A DNA stretch of 28,615 nt from a virus. A program made the position numbers and the translations under genes. Shown piece by piece: positions 6,767-14,801 of this stretch (the first letter of the stretch is position 1; the number at the start of each line of letters is the position of its first letter). Location of the stretch: IMG/VR virus record IMGVR_UViG_3300032050_000623, positions 1 through 28,615 of that record; one strand, 5' to 3'. The notes below the pieces were generated by a model. The model did not search any database, was not told the origin of the DNA, and worked only from the letters and a program-made list of their open reading frames with translations.

Positions 6767-7127
6767 AGATGTTATTTACTATTGTTGTGGTATACTCATT
6801 CGCAGGGCTACTAGTCTCATAAATATGCGCTCTACCTTCCTCACATAGAGATGTGGCAAGCGCAGGATCCAAGTTGCTAGAACTGTTCTGCTCATATATC
6901 TTATAGGTATAGTATCCAGCATATGGGAATGTAAGGTCTACACCATCAGTTAATTCAAATTCATCATACCTTGCAGTGCCGGTACTTATATTAGTAAGGA
7001 TGCAGTATACCTTTTCAAAGGACTGCTCATGCATAAACTCAAATAGCCAGTATGGACTATTCAGAGTCTTCAGCTCTGTCACTGTCACTATCAGTGTGCT
7101 TGTCTGATTCCTTTCTAATCTTAGCAT
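6759..7127 (-). CDS. hypothetical virion-region protein, 122 aa
   Basis: A probable all-beta protein with a repeating hydrophobic pattern (LIVTVTEL, WLFEFMHE, VDLTFPYAGYYTYKIYEQ) and a conserved-looking EGRAHIYE near the C-terminus. No cysteine pairs or membrane segment. It overlaps the portal start by eight bases and lies between a small charged protein and the portal. Similar small beta-sandwich proteins accompany head genes in Bacteroidetes phages; a head-decoration or neck role is possible but not shown. Confidence 0.5.
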   Translation of the reverse strand: MLRLERNQTSTLIVTVTELKTLNSPYWLFEFMHEQSFEKVYCILTNISTGTARYDEFELTDGVDLTFPYAGYYTYKIYEQNSSSNLDPALATSLCEEGRAHIYETSSPANEYTTTIVNNIYE

Positions 7128-7287
7128 CTTCCTTCTTTATTACTTTAATCTTTGGCTCTGTTGCATCAAAGATATGTAAAAGACCTAACTTGATGTATAG
7201 GTCCTCTTTGCCTTCTTCAATCACAAAGTATCTATTGAGCACCTGGCTCTTTACTTTGGATCCTATTAAATGCTTTTTTAATTTCAT
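7057..7287 (-). CDS. small charged hypothetical protein, 76 aa
   Basis: A basic N-terminal half (MKLKKHLIGSKVKSQVLNRY) is followed by an EEGKEDLYIKLGLLHIF segment and an extremely charged tail (KKEDAKIRKESDKHTDSDSD). This head-region small-protein pattern recurs in Bacteroidetes phages, but I cannot name its function. It starts only about 14 bases after a strong terminator hairpin at 7301-7332. Its tail overlaps the next gene by 71 bases, which is tolerable because the tail is low-complexity. Confidence 0.5.
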   Translation of the reverse strand: MKLKKHLIGSKVKSQVLNRYFVIEEGKEDLYIKLGLLHIFDATEPKIKVIKKEDAKIRKESDKHTDSDSDRAEDSE

Positions 7288-7300
7288 AGTGCTAATTTAC

Positions 7301-7332
7301 AAAAAAAGGGAAAGGGAACACCCCTCTCCCTT
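7301..7332 (-). terminator. rho-independent terminator after the tail-tube-like gene
   Basis: On the minus strand an 11-bp stem (AAGGGAGAGGG with CCCTTTCCCTT, one G-U pair) closes a GTGTT loop at 7332-7306. It is followed by a continuous T tract to 7301. It lies 20 bases after the stop of the 177-residue gene and immediately before the start of the 76-residue gene. Confidence 0.85.
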
Positions 7333-7352
7333 CTTATGATGGAAAACAGCTA

Positions 7353-7886
7353 TTAAACAGCTGGAGATTGCTGAGTCAATAAGTTAGTGATGATAGTAGG
7401 ATCTACATCAGGCACCTCATTATTCTCTAGTCCTGCCAAGACAATTACATGCCCCATTCTGTCTGATTTCAATACTCCAGATGAATACTCAGATGCATCA
7501 TTAACTTGGAGACCTTCATCAAGACCAAGGGCAACATAAGTGCCATCAGCTTTCTCAACCAAACACACAACCTCATTCTGTGCAAGAAGGTGAATCTCTG
7601 CGCGGAGCTCCTTTGTGTCTGATGCTAGGATCATATTCAAAGTTTGCTCATACCAAAGAGTACCGTTCTCTTTATTCACTCGAATAGGTGCAGTGTAGGA
7701 TGACAGATTGCTTTTCAGCTTGTACTGGAATACCTCACCAGTGACAGTCAATGTTGTGATCTCATTGTTTGTCAAAGTTGGTCCAGTTGCAATTGCGCTA
7801 AGTGGGAATAAGATCACAGACTTGATACCACCTTTTCCGTTGGTACATGTTCTGTCATTGTATCCCGTTGTCATATTACAGCTCAC
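7353..7886 (-). CDS. putative major tail-tube-like / structural protein, 177 aa
   Basis: A 177-residue protein directly after the major capsid gene and flanked by strong terminators on both sides, as expected for a highly expressed virion protein. It is read from a GTG at 7886 (an ATG lies 12 bases on). The GTG form gives an N-terminal MSCNMTTGYNDR...GKGGIK, and a Cys plus GGIK pattern near the N-terminus fits similar Bacteroidetes-phage structural proteins. The core alternates short strands, and the C-terminus contains SGVLKSDRMGHVIVLAGLENNEVPDVD. It is the best candidate here for the tail-tube subunit. A head-decoration protein is the main alternative. Confidence 0.5.
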   Translation of the reverse strand: MSCNMTTGYNDRTCTNGKGGIKSVILFPLSAIATGPTLTNNEITTLTVTGEVFQYKLKSNLSSYTAPIRVNKENGTLWYEQTLNMILASDTKELRAEIHLLAQNEVVCLVEKADGTYVALGLDEGLQVNDASEYSSGVLKSDRMGHVIVLAGLENNEVPDVDPTIITNLLTQQSPAV

Positions 7887-7910
7887 GATTCTTTGCTTTA
7901 AAAGTTTATG

Positions 7911-7932
7911 AAAAGGGAGACCGAAGTCTCCC
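7911..7932 (-). terminator. rho-independent terminator after major capsid gene
   Basis: On the minus strand GGGAGAC and GTCTCCC form a perfect 7-bp stem closed by a TTCG tetraloop (7932-7915), followed by TTTT. It lies directly after the capsid stop codon. It would limit read-through from the most highly expressed gene. Confidence 0.85.
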
Positions 7933-7940
7933 GGTTAATT

Positions 7941-8912
7941 TTAGTTAGGTGAACCAGTTCCGTTCCACACACCGATCTGATCCAAGAATGGAACCTGAAC
8001 TCCTGCGCGGAATTTAGAACGTACATAGATCACATCATCATCCTGAGAGTACCACAAGTCATAGTTATCGAAGTCTGAAGTCAAGTCAGTTCCGAATACG
8101 AAATGAGTAGCACGACCAGTGTAGATGTTATCAAGACCATTCAATCCTGGTACTTTAACCACTCGCATGTCAGTTCCTGGCACGATGATCTCCTCCATTG
8201 TAGCGATCTGTGCAGGGCTGTAATGGAAGAAGTTTAAGTCTACCAAGTTCTTCATCAAGAAGTTGAAGTTCTCACGACCAGCGAAGCATACAAAGTCAGT
8301 TGACTCAGCTACAGCCTCAGGAGTATTAGAGAAACACTCATAGAATACATCATATGCATTAGATGCATCAATGCTAGCAGTAGCTGAAGTATTCAAGTTA
8401 ACACATCCGTTACCAGTAGTCAAGAACTGACGGTATCCGTTCATCCACTGAAGGTTACCAGTACCAGTTGCTTTGTTACCTTTCCAGATTAACTTGTCAA
8501 GCTCAAGAGCGTGAAGTTGCAAAAGGTAGTTAGTGATCTGTGCTTCAAACGGCAAGGACTTATCTTCAGCTGATGCACCTGGAGCAAGAGCTAACTGTGT
8601 CCAAAGACCATCAAGGTCTTTCTGGCAGAATCTCTTCATGTATCCAAGAGTCTCAACCGCGATAGCGCGATCTGTGAATACTGTGTCACCATCAGGGGAC
8701 ATTTCACAGTCTCCAGCTTGGTAAACGATTGAATCATCAAGAAGTTTGATCTCTTGAGATCCTTTAACACCTTCTTGAATTGTAATGTAGCGAAGCGTTT
8801 TAGCTTCAGTGACTGAACGTGTGATCAGGTCCTCTCTTTGCTCATCTACATAAGCAGCAAGGCCAGATACATCATAGTCAAATTTCGATTTGATGAATTT
8901 TTTTAGTGACAT
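7941..8912 (-). CDS. major capsid protein, HK97-fold-like
   Basis: The 323-residue length, position after protease and scaffold genes, and the terminator directly behind it all indicate the major capsid protein. Visible elements: an N-terminal arm with KKFIKSKFDYDVSGLAAY, an E-loop-like stretch (IQEGVKGSQEIKLLDD), and a C-terminal domain ending FRAGVQVPFLDQIGVWNG. GPG-type turns (NGLDNIYTG) fit the HK97 fold. No delta domain is obvious because the scaffold is separate. The gene starts two bases before the end of the scaffold gene. Family identification is by overall pattern and context. Confidence 0.8.
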   Translation of the reverse strand: MSLKKFIKSKFDYDVSGLAAYVDEQREDLITRSVTEAKTLRYITIQEGVKGSQEIKLLDDSIVYQAGDCEMSPDGDTVFTDRAIAVETLGYMKRFCQKDLDGLWTQLALAPGASAEDKSLPFEAQITNYLLQLHALELDKLIWKGNKATGTGNLQWMNGYRQFLTTGNGCVNLNTSATASIDASNAYDVFYECFSNTPEAVAESTDFVCFAGRENFNFLMKNLVDLNFFHYSPAQIATMEEIIVPGTDMRVVKVPGLNGLDNIYTGRATHFVFGTDLTSDFDNYDLWYSQDDDVIYVRSKFRAGVQVPFLDQIGVWNGTGSPN

Positions 8913-8913
8913 C

Positions 8914-9645
8914 TTATCCTTTTATTTGCGATTTTAAAAATACTTGTCTAGCAGTCAGGGAGCTAGTTACCCGTGAGAATTTTTCACCTTCTGTAGTGCC
9001 ATTAGATGGAGCTGACTTGAATGCATCGAATTCTGATTTCATTGCGCTCATCTCTGTGCGTAGTGTCTCATTGTCGCTCACAATAGTTTGGATCATTTCT
9101 CCTAGGCTTTCGACTACCTTAGAGAATGCCTCCATCTTTGTGGATACGATTGATTCCACTTGCGCAGCACTTAAAGCTTCTGGAGCTACCTCTTCAGCAG
9201 CTGCTTCTTCTGCATTAATAGCTGCGATCACTGCTGTAGCGAGATCATAAGCCTGGTCCATCTCTAGTCCAAGTTGTGCAGCTAATACCTCAGAAGCTTT
9301 CTCCAAAGCTGCAGGCATCTCCTCAGCGTCAATAGCTTCGAATGCTGATGCTGCCTCAGGACTAGCTGCTGCACGCTCATCAATAATCTCTACTACTACA
9401 CCACTTGCATCTGTGATGATGCTAACTCCTTCCATCTCACCACCAAGTGCATGAGTACCTTCGGGAGCAGGGATCTGCTCACCATCAGCAACAACATATA
9501 CCTGTGTGCCAACAGCAAGATCTCCCTCATATGCGATTGCAGTACCATCCATAAGAACTCCCTCTCCAAAAGCTTGAGGAGAAGAGGAGAACATAGATTT
9601 CATCTCTGCAATAGCATCCATTACTTTCTTGAAGTTTTCGTTCAT
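8914..9645 (-). CDS. capsid scaffolding protein, acidic, with beta-repeat N-terminal part
   Basis: A 243-residue strongly acidic protein between the protease and major capsid genes. After a short helix (NENFKKVMDAIAEMKSMF) comes a beta-structured segment of the type DGTAIAYEGDLAVGTQVYV and APEGTHALGGEMEGV, known in phage scaffold or head-fibre proteins. A Glu/Ala-rich helical stretch (about 90-160) and a coiled-coil segment (SKVVESLGEMIQTIVSDNE) follow, ending in a basic tail (SLTARQVFLKSQIKG) that probably contacts the capsid protein. It is likely a substrate of the upstream protease. The gene ends two bases from the capsid start. Confidence 0.75.
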   Translation of the reverse strand: MNENFKKVMDAIAEMKSMFSSSPQAFGEGVLMDGTAIAYEGDLAVGTQVYVVADGEQIPAPEGTHALGGEMEGVSIITDASGVVVEIIDERAAASPEAASAFEAIDAEEMPAALEKASEVLAAQLGLEMDQAYDLATAVIAAINAEEAAAEEVAPEALSAAQVESIVSTKMEAFSKVVESLGEMIQTIVSDNETLRTEMSAMKSEFDAFKSAPSNGTTEGEKFSRVTSSLTARQVFLKSQIKG

Positions 9646-9656
9646 CTTTACTGTGT

Positions 9657-10277
9657 TTATTTATTATGTTTACTTGTTCCAATTACCTTACGTAGATCTT
9701 CAAGCGCAGTGAATATCTGCTTCATCATCTCAGTCTCTACAGTTCTACTTGTCTCACTTAGATAGAAGGATCCCTCAATACTGAATCCTGTCCACTCCCC
9801 TGCCTTAGCCTTCTGCCATATATCATCATTGAGGACCTTATAGCTAACTATCCAGGATCCGTCATTCACATCATGGAAACGCTCTGGCTTAGTGAATCCT
9901 TTCTCCTCATCTACCTGGTAGCTGTGAATCATATAAATGCCATCCACTACCTTTCCTGCATTGTGCTCCAAGTTCACGTTATTAAAGTTTTGCCTGCGAG
10001 CATAGTCAACGATGATATTCTTGATTGCCTCTTTAGTGAATACTACATAGTATTCCTCATTGCTGTTCTCATCATACCGGTAGATAGGAGTATCAGCAGA
10101 GATAGCCACACCAGTGATAACTCGCTCCTCTTCATTGAACTGGTAACGCTTGGCCTTGCTGAAGGTCTGATAGCTTATCTCATGAGCAGGATCTGCTACA
10201 AGTGAATTGAACTCTACAGTTGTTTCTGCCTCATCAAGATCTATATAGATCTCATAGACTGGTAGTTCTCTTTTCAT
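9657..10277 (-). CDS. prohead serine protease, XkdF-like
   Basis: Cleaves scaffold and/or capsid proteins during head maturation. Key features fit the XkdF family of herpesvirus-assemblin-like proteases: VNLEHN (His at about 105 from this start), HSYQVDEEKGFTK, NDDIWQKAKAGEWTGFSIEGSF with the catalytic serine at about 166. I chose the internal ATG at 10277. The ATG at 10304 lies on top of the plus-strand gene's start codon region, and the 20-base motif at 10283-10302 also sits just before other minus-strand starts. The C-terminal region is helical. It is the first gene of the head module on this strand and lies head-to-head with the plus-strand gene. Confidence 0.82.
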   Translation of the reverse strand: MKRELPVYEIYIDLDEAETTVEFNSLVADPAHEISYQTFSKAKRYQFNEEERVITGVAISADTPIYRYDENSNEEYYVVFTKEAIKNIIVDYARRQNFNNVNLEHNAGKVVDGIYMIHSYQVDEEKGFTKPERFHDVNDGSWIVSYKVLNDDIWQKAKAGEWTGFSIEGSFYLSETSRTVETEMMKQIFTALEDLRKVIGTSKHNK

Positions 10278-10282
10278 ATAAA

Positions 10283-10302
10283 GAAATATGTATTTTTGTT
10301 CC
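10283..10302 (-). promoter_or_regulatory. repeated 20-base leader motif (copy upstream of protease)
   Basis: On the minus strand this reads GGAACAAAAATACATATTTC and sits five bases before the ATG at 10277. It matches 17 of 20 positions with the copy at 19854-19873. Being the same distance from a start in three places suggests a translation-initiation, promoter or protein-binding element. Confidence 0.45.
10291..10298 (+). promoter_or_regulatory. possible -7 promoter element for the plus-strand gene
   Basis: TATTTTTG at 10291-10298 matches the Bacteroidetes -7 element TAnnTTTG and lies only four bases before the ATG at 10303, which would imply a nearly leaderless mRNA. No TTTG is found at the expected -33 distance. 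The match also overlaps the minus-strand leader motif, so it may be chance. Confidence 0.25.
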
Positions 10303-10959
10303 ATGAAGTACGTATACCCTTATAGGAGATCATGTAGTAAGTTTGATACTCTGCATCATTCAATAACCTGGCTTAAGCTGTTTGATCCGCAGGCTGAAGT
10401 CTACATAGTTGGAGATCCTCATCCGGATGGTATACATATACCTATCTCAACGCTGCCAATCAGAGGCTGCGATGTGACTAATAAGATGATGCACTTTGCC
10501 TGGCATTACGCAGGCACCTTCTGCTATATGAATGATGATTTCTTCATTGGTCCGAACTACCGCTTTGATAGAATACTAAGCAATGGAGATCTAGTGATCA
10601 ATGACCGGCATGCTCCTACGTATCAAGAGGCCATGCAAAACACCATTGACTTTCTCAAGTCAGTAGGCAAACCCATGGTGAACTTTGAATGTCATCAGCC
10701 CATACTGATGGACTCAGATAAGCTGATAGGACTCTTTGACCGCATCACATGGAAACAGCATAACCACTTTATCAAGTCAATGTATTTGAATTACTACGGA
10801 TGCGAGCATACGCTAGGTGAGAATCTCAAAGTAGCCAATGAAATAATAAAGGCCCAGGAGTTCCTGAGCCTATATGGATCCTTTAGCACATCTGATACCT
10901 GGTTTAATCAGAAAGCGCAGCGTGAGTACATTACCAAACGCTTAGCTTATTCTGCATAG
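10303..10959 (+). CDS. Stealth-like sugar-phosphotransferase / glycosyltransferase-like protein
   Basis: The only plus-strand gene in the window (218 residues from the ATG at 10303; an upstream ATG at 10288 lies in the protease leader). CYMNDDFFIG at about residues 74-83 resembles the CR2 motif of Stealth-family hexose-1-phosphoryltransferases, which make capsular polysaccharide. A later NFECHQPILMDSDKL resembles CR3. The N-terminus, with KYVYPYRRS and VYIVGDP, is glycosyltransferase-like. The CR1 motif typical of Stealth is not seen. The gene is divergent from the protease and overlaps the tape measure end by 29 bases tail-to-tail. It is probably an accessory gene that modifies host or virion glycans; Stealth membership is moderately sure. 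Confidence 0.55.
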   Translation: MKYVYPYRRSCSKFDTLHHSITWLKLFDPQAEVYIVGDPHPDGIHIPISTLPIRGCDVTNKMMHFAWHYAGTFCYMNDDFFIGPNYRFDRILSNGDLVINDRHAPTYQEAMQNTIDFLKSVGKPMVNFECHQPILMDSDKLIGLFDRITWKQHNHFIKSMYLNYYGCEHTLGENLKVANEIIKAQEFLSLYGSFSTSDTWFNQKAQREYITKRLAYSA

Positions 10960-13744
10960 CCACCTTGTTCTGAGTGCCAGTAATATCAGACTCCAGTACG
11001 TATACTACTCCTTGATTGGTCTGTGCTATGAGCTCAGCTGTGTTCTGCTGCTGTGTATTCAAGTTAGCATTCGTACCGGCACCGCCTAATTCCCCTGCTG
11101 TAGCTCCTGCTGTCACACCTCCTCCAGTATCAAGAGATGGCGCAGTGCCAGACTGATACTTTTGCGCTGCAATAGCTGCTATCTGCGTAGCTCCAATGAT
11201 GGAGGCTGATGCAATAGCAGCAATACCGGCAGGAGATGGAGGAGGACCAAACTGAGCAATACCCTTGACTATGGCAGTAGCTGTGTCAATAGCTACCTGA
11301 GCAATGCGCAAAGCCTTGTCTCTTTCAAACTGCTGTTTCTTGATCTTCTCTACCTCATTAAAGTTCTTGAGCTCTATGGCATACTTAGCAGATGCATATT
11401 TCTTGTCAATCATCTCACGCTGCTCTGCTGTCAAGCTGCTACTGCTAAGCTCTGCCTCATGCTGTTTCTCTAGTGTAGCTATCTGATCATCTGCAGCTGC
11501 CTGAGCATTCTCCATCCTGGCATTCTGCAAGTCATTCACTGCTGTGTTAAATGCGCTGATCTGATCAAAGACCATCTGTGCTGTTTCAAGCATTTGAGTT
11601 ACACCAGCAAGCTGCTCCTCTCTAGACTTAATCTCTTGCTCCTTGATAGCATCATTCTTGGCCTTATTCAGCTCAACCACTTTCTTGTTGTATTCATCCT
11701 CAAGCTTGAGCTGTGCTTGCATGTATTCATCAGCTGTGATCACATTGAGCTGCAGTGCTTCACCAAGTGCTTGGCTCTGCTCTGCTTGCGCATCCTCAAA
11801 GTCATATAGCTCACGCTGGAACTCATCAGCCATGAAGCTACGGAAGTTCTTATATAACTCTAGTTTCTTTTGCTCTTGCTCTGCTCTCTTAGCTAGCTCC
11901 TCATCAAAAAAACGCTTATTGATAGCAGCTATATCAGCATTGAGTTGTGCAGCCACTGCCTTTTCTAGTTCAGCATTCCCATTAGCTACCTGAAACTTTT
12001 CATCATAGCTCATGACAAGCTCCTGGATCTCCTTCTCCCTAGCATCCTTCATCAGTGATACCTCAAGAGCAAACTGCGCATCCATCTGAGATATCCTGTC
12101 CTCATTCGCTTTAACTTGTAGATCATAGAGCTCCTTGAGTCTCGCCTTCTCTGCTTCAGCTGCAGCCTTCCTTCTCTCCTTGGCTTTATCTGCTGCCTCC
12201 TTCTGTCTGTCAGCCTCTGCCTTATCATTTGCAATACGCAATACAGTCAGATCATCTAGATTCTTCTTGTTCTCAGCATACTGCTCACCAGCTAGTTTCT
12301 TATTCTCTTTTATATTCTTCACTAACTGGATAGCTCTATCACTATCTCCTTTACCTAAATCAAAGAGAGTCTGAAGCTCTAACCTATATCCTTTTATCTT
12401 CTGATTCTGAAGCTCCAGTATAGCTCTACCTGACTTTAATGCAGCAGCGAGCTTACGCTCTTCCATCTGTTCAGTATTCTTGCCTGCAGCTTGTGACATT
12501 CTAATCTCAAGAGTATAGTTGTCCTCTGTAGCCTTCATCTTCTGTCTCTCAGCTGCTATCTTCTTCTTGGTCTGTATCTCAATGATTTCAGTAGTAGTCT
12601 GAGCATTCTTAACTGCATTCCTGGTATTAGCATCATCAATGATTCCAAAGAACTCAAGTACTGCAGTCAATCCTTTCATGGACATGACAGTCCTCTCAAT
12701 GACCTTCCATACCTTATCAAAGTTTTCAATCAAATATCCAACAGCTACCACAATAGCACCAATACCAGTTGTTACCAATGCAGCTCTTAGGATCTTCATG
12801 GCATTGGATGCTAGTCCTGTAGCTACAGCTGCTGCCTTCTGACTAGTACTGAATGCTTTTGTCTCAGCGGATGCTATGATAGTAGCCTCACCGACATCCT
12901 TGATAGCTCCTGCCTCACGCTCTGCAGTGATAGCAGCTGCTGTGTTTGATTCGCTGAGCTGATTAGTTGCAATATCAAAAGCCCTTGTCTCTGAGGATGC
13001 TATGATACTAGCTTCACCGATGTCCTTGATTGCAGCAGCCTCTCGCTCAGATACAACAGCTGCAGCAGCCTCAGTCCTTATCAAGTTTTCAGTAGCTACT
13101 ATCTGAGTCTGTATCCCCTGGATGGTCCCGTATCTGATAAAGTTCCCTAGCTTGTTGATAGTATTCTGGATACCTGAGAATAGCGCATCCTTCTCCTTGA
13201 GCTTGAGCTGTATCTCCTGCAGTGCAGATGCTAGTCCCATAGCAGCCTGTAGCTTGACCATGGTCTGCATGAGTTTCTCATTCTCTACACCTACCAGGGC
13301 AAGTGCTGACTGAAACCCACTGAACACACTGACTGCACCGCCTACACTACCCACTAGCCTCTCACCAATAGTCTTGGATGCTCTATCCACGACCATGTCA
13401 GTCTCTATCTGCGCCTTCTTATACTTGGCAACCTGGTCAAGCAATTGCTTGTACTCCTTGGATGCTGTATCTCCTGCAAGGGCAAGCTCATAGAGTCTAT
13501 CTTCAGCCTCACCCATTCTAGCAGTCAACGGCTGCAGCTCACCATATACCTCAGCAAAGGTAGCAGTCACATCTGTCATCCTATGGTCCAGGTTAGTGGA
13601 TGCGCTTGACAGATCATCAATACTCTTATCAAGATCCTTGATCTCCTGAGTTGCATCTATGAGTCCCTTCTCAAAAGCATTGATCTCAGCTACACTGTTA
13701 CCAGTATCAACCCTCAGTGTAAATATTGCCTCTTTATTTGCCAT
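10931..13744 (-). CDS. tail tape measure protein, 937 aa
   Basis: The tape measure sets tail length and forms the tail channel plug. I chose the ATG at 13744; the upstream TTG at 13756 lies in the terminator T tract. Long helical stretches rich in Ala, Lys, Glu and Gln dominate (DLSSASTNLDHRM near the N-terminus, KAKERRKAAAEAEKARL in the middle). There is a membrane-like segment at about residues 325-345 (TTGIGAIVVAVGYLIENF) and an Ala/Gly-rich C-terminal region (GIAAIASASIIGATQIAAI). A 42-residue internal duplication lies near residues 235-305. The length would predict a tail of about 140 nm using the usual 1.5 Å per residue. It overlaps the plus-strand gene. Confidence 0.88.
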   Translation of the reverse strand: MANKEAIFTLRVDTGNSVAEINAFEKGLIDATQEIKDLDKSIDDLSSASTNLDHRMTDVTATFAEVYGELQPLTARMGEAEDRLYELALAGDTASKEYKQLLDQVAKYKKAQIETDMVVDRASKTIGERLVGSVGGAVSVFSGFQSALALVGVENEKLMQTMVKLQAAMGLASALQEIQLKLKEKDALFSGIQNTINKLGNFIRYGTIQGIQTQIVATENLIRTEAAAAVVSEREAAAIKDIGEASIIASSETRAFDIATNQLSESNTAAAITAEREAGAIKDVGEATIIASAETKAFSTSQKAAAVATGLASNAMKILRAALVTTGIGAIVVAVGYLIENFDKVWKVIERTVMSMKGLTAVLEFFGIIDDANTRNAVKNAQTTTEIIEIQTKKKIAAERQKMKATEDNYTLEIRMSQAAGKNTEQMEERKLAAALKSGRAILELQNQKIKGYRLELQTLFDLGKGDSDRAIQLVKNIKENKKLAGEQYAENKKNLDDLTVLRIANDKAEADRQKEAADKAKERRKAAAEAEKARLKELYDLQVKANEDRISQMDAQFALEVSLMKDAREKEIQELVMSYDEKFQVANGNAELEKAVAAQLNADIAAINKRFFDEELAKRAEQEQKKLELYKNFRSFMADEFQRELYDFEDAQAEQSQALGEALQLNVITADEYMQAQLKLEDEYNKKVVELNKAKNDAIKEQEIKSREEQLAGVTQMLETAQMVFDQISAFNTAVNDLQNARMENAQAAADDQIATLEKQHEAELSSSSLTAEQREMIDKKYASAKYAIELKNFNEVEKIKKQQFERDKALRIAQVAIDTATAIVKGIAQFGPPPSPAGIAAIASASIIGATQIAAIAAQKYQSGTAPSLDTGGGVTAGATAGELGGAGTNANLNTQQQNTAELIAQTNQGVVYVLESDITGTQNKVAMQNKLSVW
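12851..13056 (-). repeat. internal tandem duplication in tape measure, two copies of 126 bases
   Basis: Two adjacent copies are offset by exactly 126 bases (42 codons). They encode EREAAAIKDIGEASIIASSE (upstream copy) and EREAGAIKDVGEATIIASAE (downstream copy), with similar flanks. The copies are still about 80 percent alike at the protein level, so the event is not ancient or is under selection. Confidence 0.75.
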
Positions 13745-13753
13745 GTCTTTATT

Positions 13754-13779
13754 CAAAAAAAGGCCAGTTGCCCGGCCTT
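13754..13779 (-). terminator. rho-independent terminator before the tape measure
   Basis: On the minus strand AAGGCCGG and CTGGCCTT form an 8-bp stem (one G-U pair) with a GCAA tetraloop (13779-13760), followed by a T tract. It lies 20 bases after the stop of the small gene ending at 13801 and about 10 bases before the tape measure start. It would attenuate transcription into the tape measure. Confidence 0.85.
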
Positions 13780-13800
13780 GCTAAGTTAGTTTATTTTAGA

Positions 13801-14019
13801 TTAAATTGGAGGAAACGGAGTCGGCTTAGGCTTGTACTCAATAATCGGCAAGTCCTTAACCCACGCAAAGGTTGGGTTAACATTATACTCCATCTCTTCT
13901 ACTGAGATTATCCAGTTATCATCTATGTCCTGTATAGGATTGAAATATGAATCATCATCATATAGCTGACCTACCAATTCATCTTTCTGTACTTCTGTTA
14001 ATAGTCCTACTTGTATCAT
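13801..14019 (-). CDS. small hypothetical tail-region protein, 72 aa
   Basis: Acidic N-terminal half (MIQVGLLTEVQKDELVGQLY), an aspartate-rich centre (DDDSYFNPIQDIDDNW), and a proline-rich end (YKPKPTPFPPI). The ATG overlaps the stop of the fibre-like gene by four bases (ATGA). Its Leu/Glu-rich start suggests an alpha-helical cap. It may be a tail-fibre assembly chaperone, since such genes often sit just behind fibre genes, but no motif proves it. Confidence 0.5.
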   Translation of the reverse strand: MIQVGLLTEVQKDELVGQLYDDDSYFNPIQDIDDNWIISVEEMEYNVNPTFAWVKDLPIIEYKPKPTPFPPI

Positions 14020-14795
14020 ACGTTACGCCCTAAAGTTGTTTGGAATGTTTGTACTGCTGTGTAGAAGTTAGCTGCTTCAGTATCGTTAAGTCCGTCTCCT
14101 ATTGAAGCGAAAGCATATTCTCTATTTGCATAAGTAGCGTCATAATTACGCACACCTATGTAATAATTGTTATTAGGTTTTGTTGCGCCTGCTGAACCCG
14201 TTGAACTCCCTAATGTAGTACTTCCGTTTTTAATTAGTTTAAAAGCATTTGATGCTGTTCTTGTATTGATATAGTGACCAGTAGAATCTGTATTTGTATG
14301 AGTATGGAATGAAGCCATATTCCAATTATACGAAGTGCCACTATATTTTGTTTCTAAATCAACCAACACCGCACCAGCACCCCCACCCATATCAATACCG
14401 CCACTAACATTTGTTCTTGAGTAGATAGAAATATGATTGCTATTTATGTCAGATAAATTGTTAAATGGATTGTAATACGTATTTGCATAGCCATTCGTTC
14501 CGTTAGGTAATATACCATTAGAACTGTGTGTAACCCCACCATTAAACACCAATCTAAATGCAGCATCTGTATCAAGCGGATTCTTAAGATTCCACTTATG
14601 AGACGAGCTCGTGCCTCCTACAAAAGGGTACAAAGCTTTCATCTTGGTCCAAATGCCGTAACCTTTTAGGTCAGTTACTAACGTTTCAATAGCACTCTTC
14701 TGTGTGTTGTCAGTAATACCAGCAGCTGTTATGAATGCTTGTGCATCTGCGTCTCCAGATGGCTGTACTAAGTATGGATTGATTATCATACCCAT
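14016..14795 (-). CDS. putative tail fibre / receptor-binding protein with LamG-like domain
   Basis: A 259-residue protein rich in Asn, Thr, Gly, Ser. The core (KWNLKNPLDTDAAFRLVFNG, then NISIYSRTNVSG, FHTHTNTDS and YYIGVRNYDATYANREYAFA) has the pattern of a concanavalin/LamG-like jelly roll. It ends with FASIGDGLNDTEAANFYTAV and a FQTTLGR motif, a C-terminal signature I know from Bacteroidetes phage fibre proteins. It probably binds host-surface glycans. Codon usage looks more AT-rich than in the neighbouring tail genes, which suggests exchange. The ATG at 14789 (MIINPYL) is an alternative start. Confidence 0.65.
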   Translation of the reverse strand: MGMIINPYLVQPSGDADAQAFITAAGITDNTQKSAIETLVTDLKGYGIWTKMKALYPFVGGTSSSHKWNLKNPLDTDAAFRLVFNGGVTHSSNGILPNGTNGYANTYYNPFNNLSDINSNHISIYSRTNVSGGIDMGGGAGAVLVDLETKYSGTSYNWNMASFHTHTNTDSTGHYINTRTASNAFKLIKNGSTTLGSSTGSAGATKPNNNYYIGVRNYDATYANREYAFASIGDGLNDTEAANFYTAVQTFQTTLGRNV

Positions 14796-14801
14796 AGCTT
14801 A

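Noticed and set aside
7167-7174. TATCTTTG octamer inside the 76-residue gene
   Set aside because: Coding sequence (encodes HIFDAT region) and no -33 box at the right distance.
8906-9250. Plus-strand frame opposite the scaffold gene
   Set aside because: Ala/Ser/Thr-rich shadow of the Glu/Ala-rich scaffold protein.
11643-11993. Plus-strand cysteine/serine-rich frame opposite the tape measure
   Set aside because: Antisense of helical Glu/Lys/Gln-rich repeats gives such Ser/Leu/Cys-rich frames. No start signal or motif.
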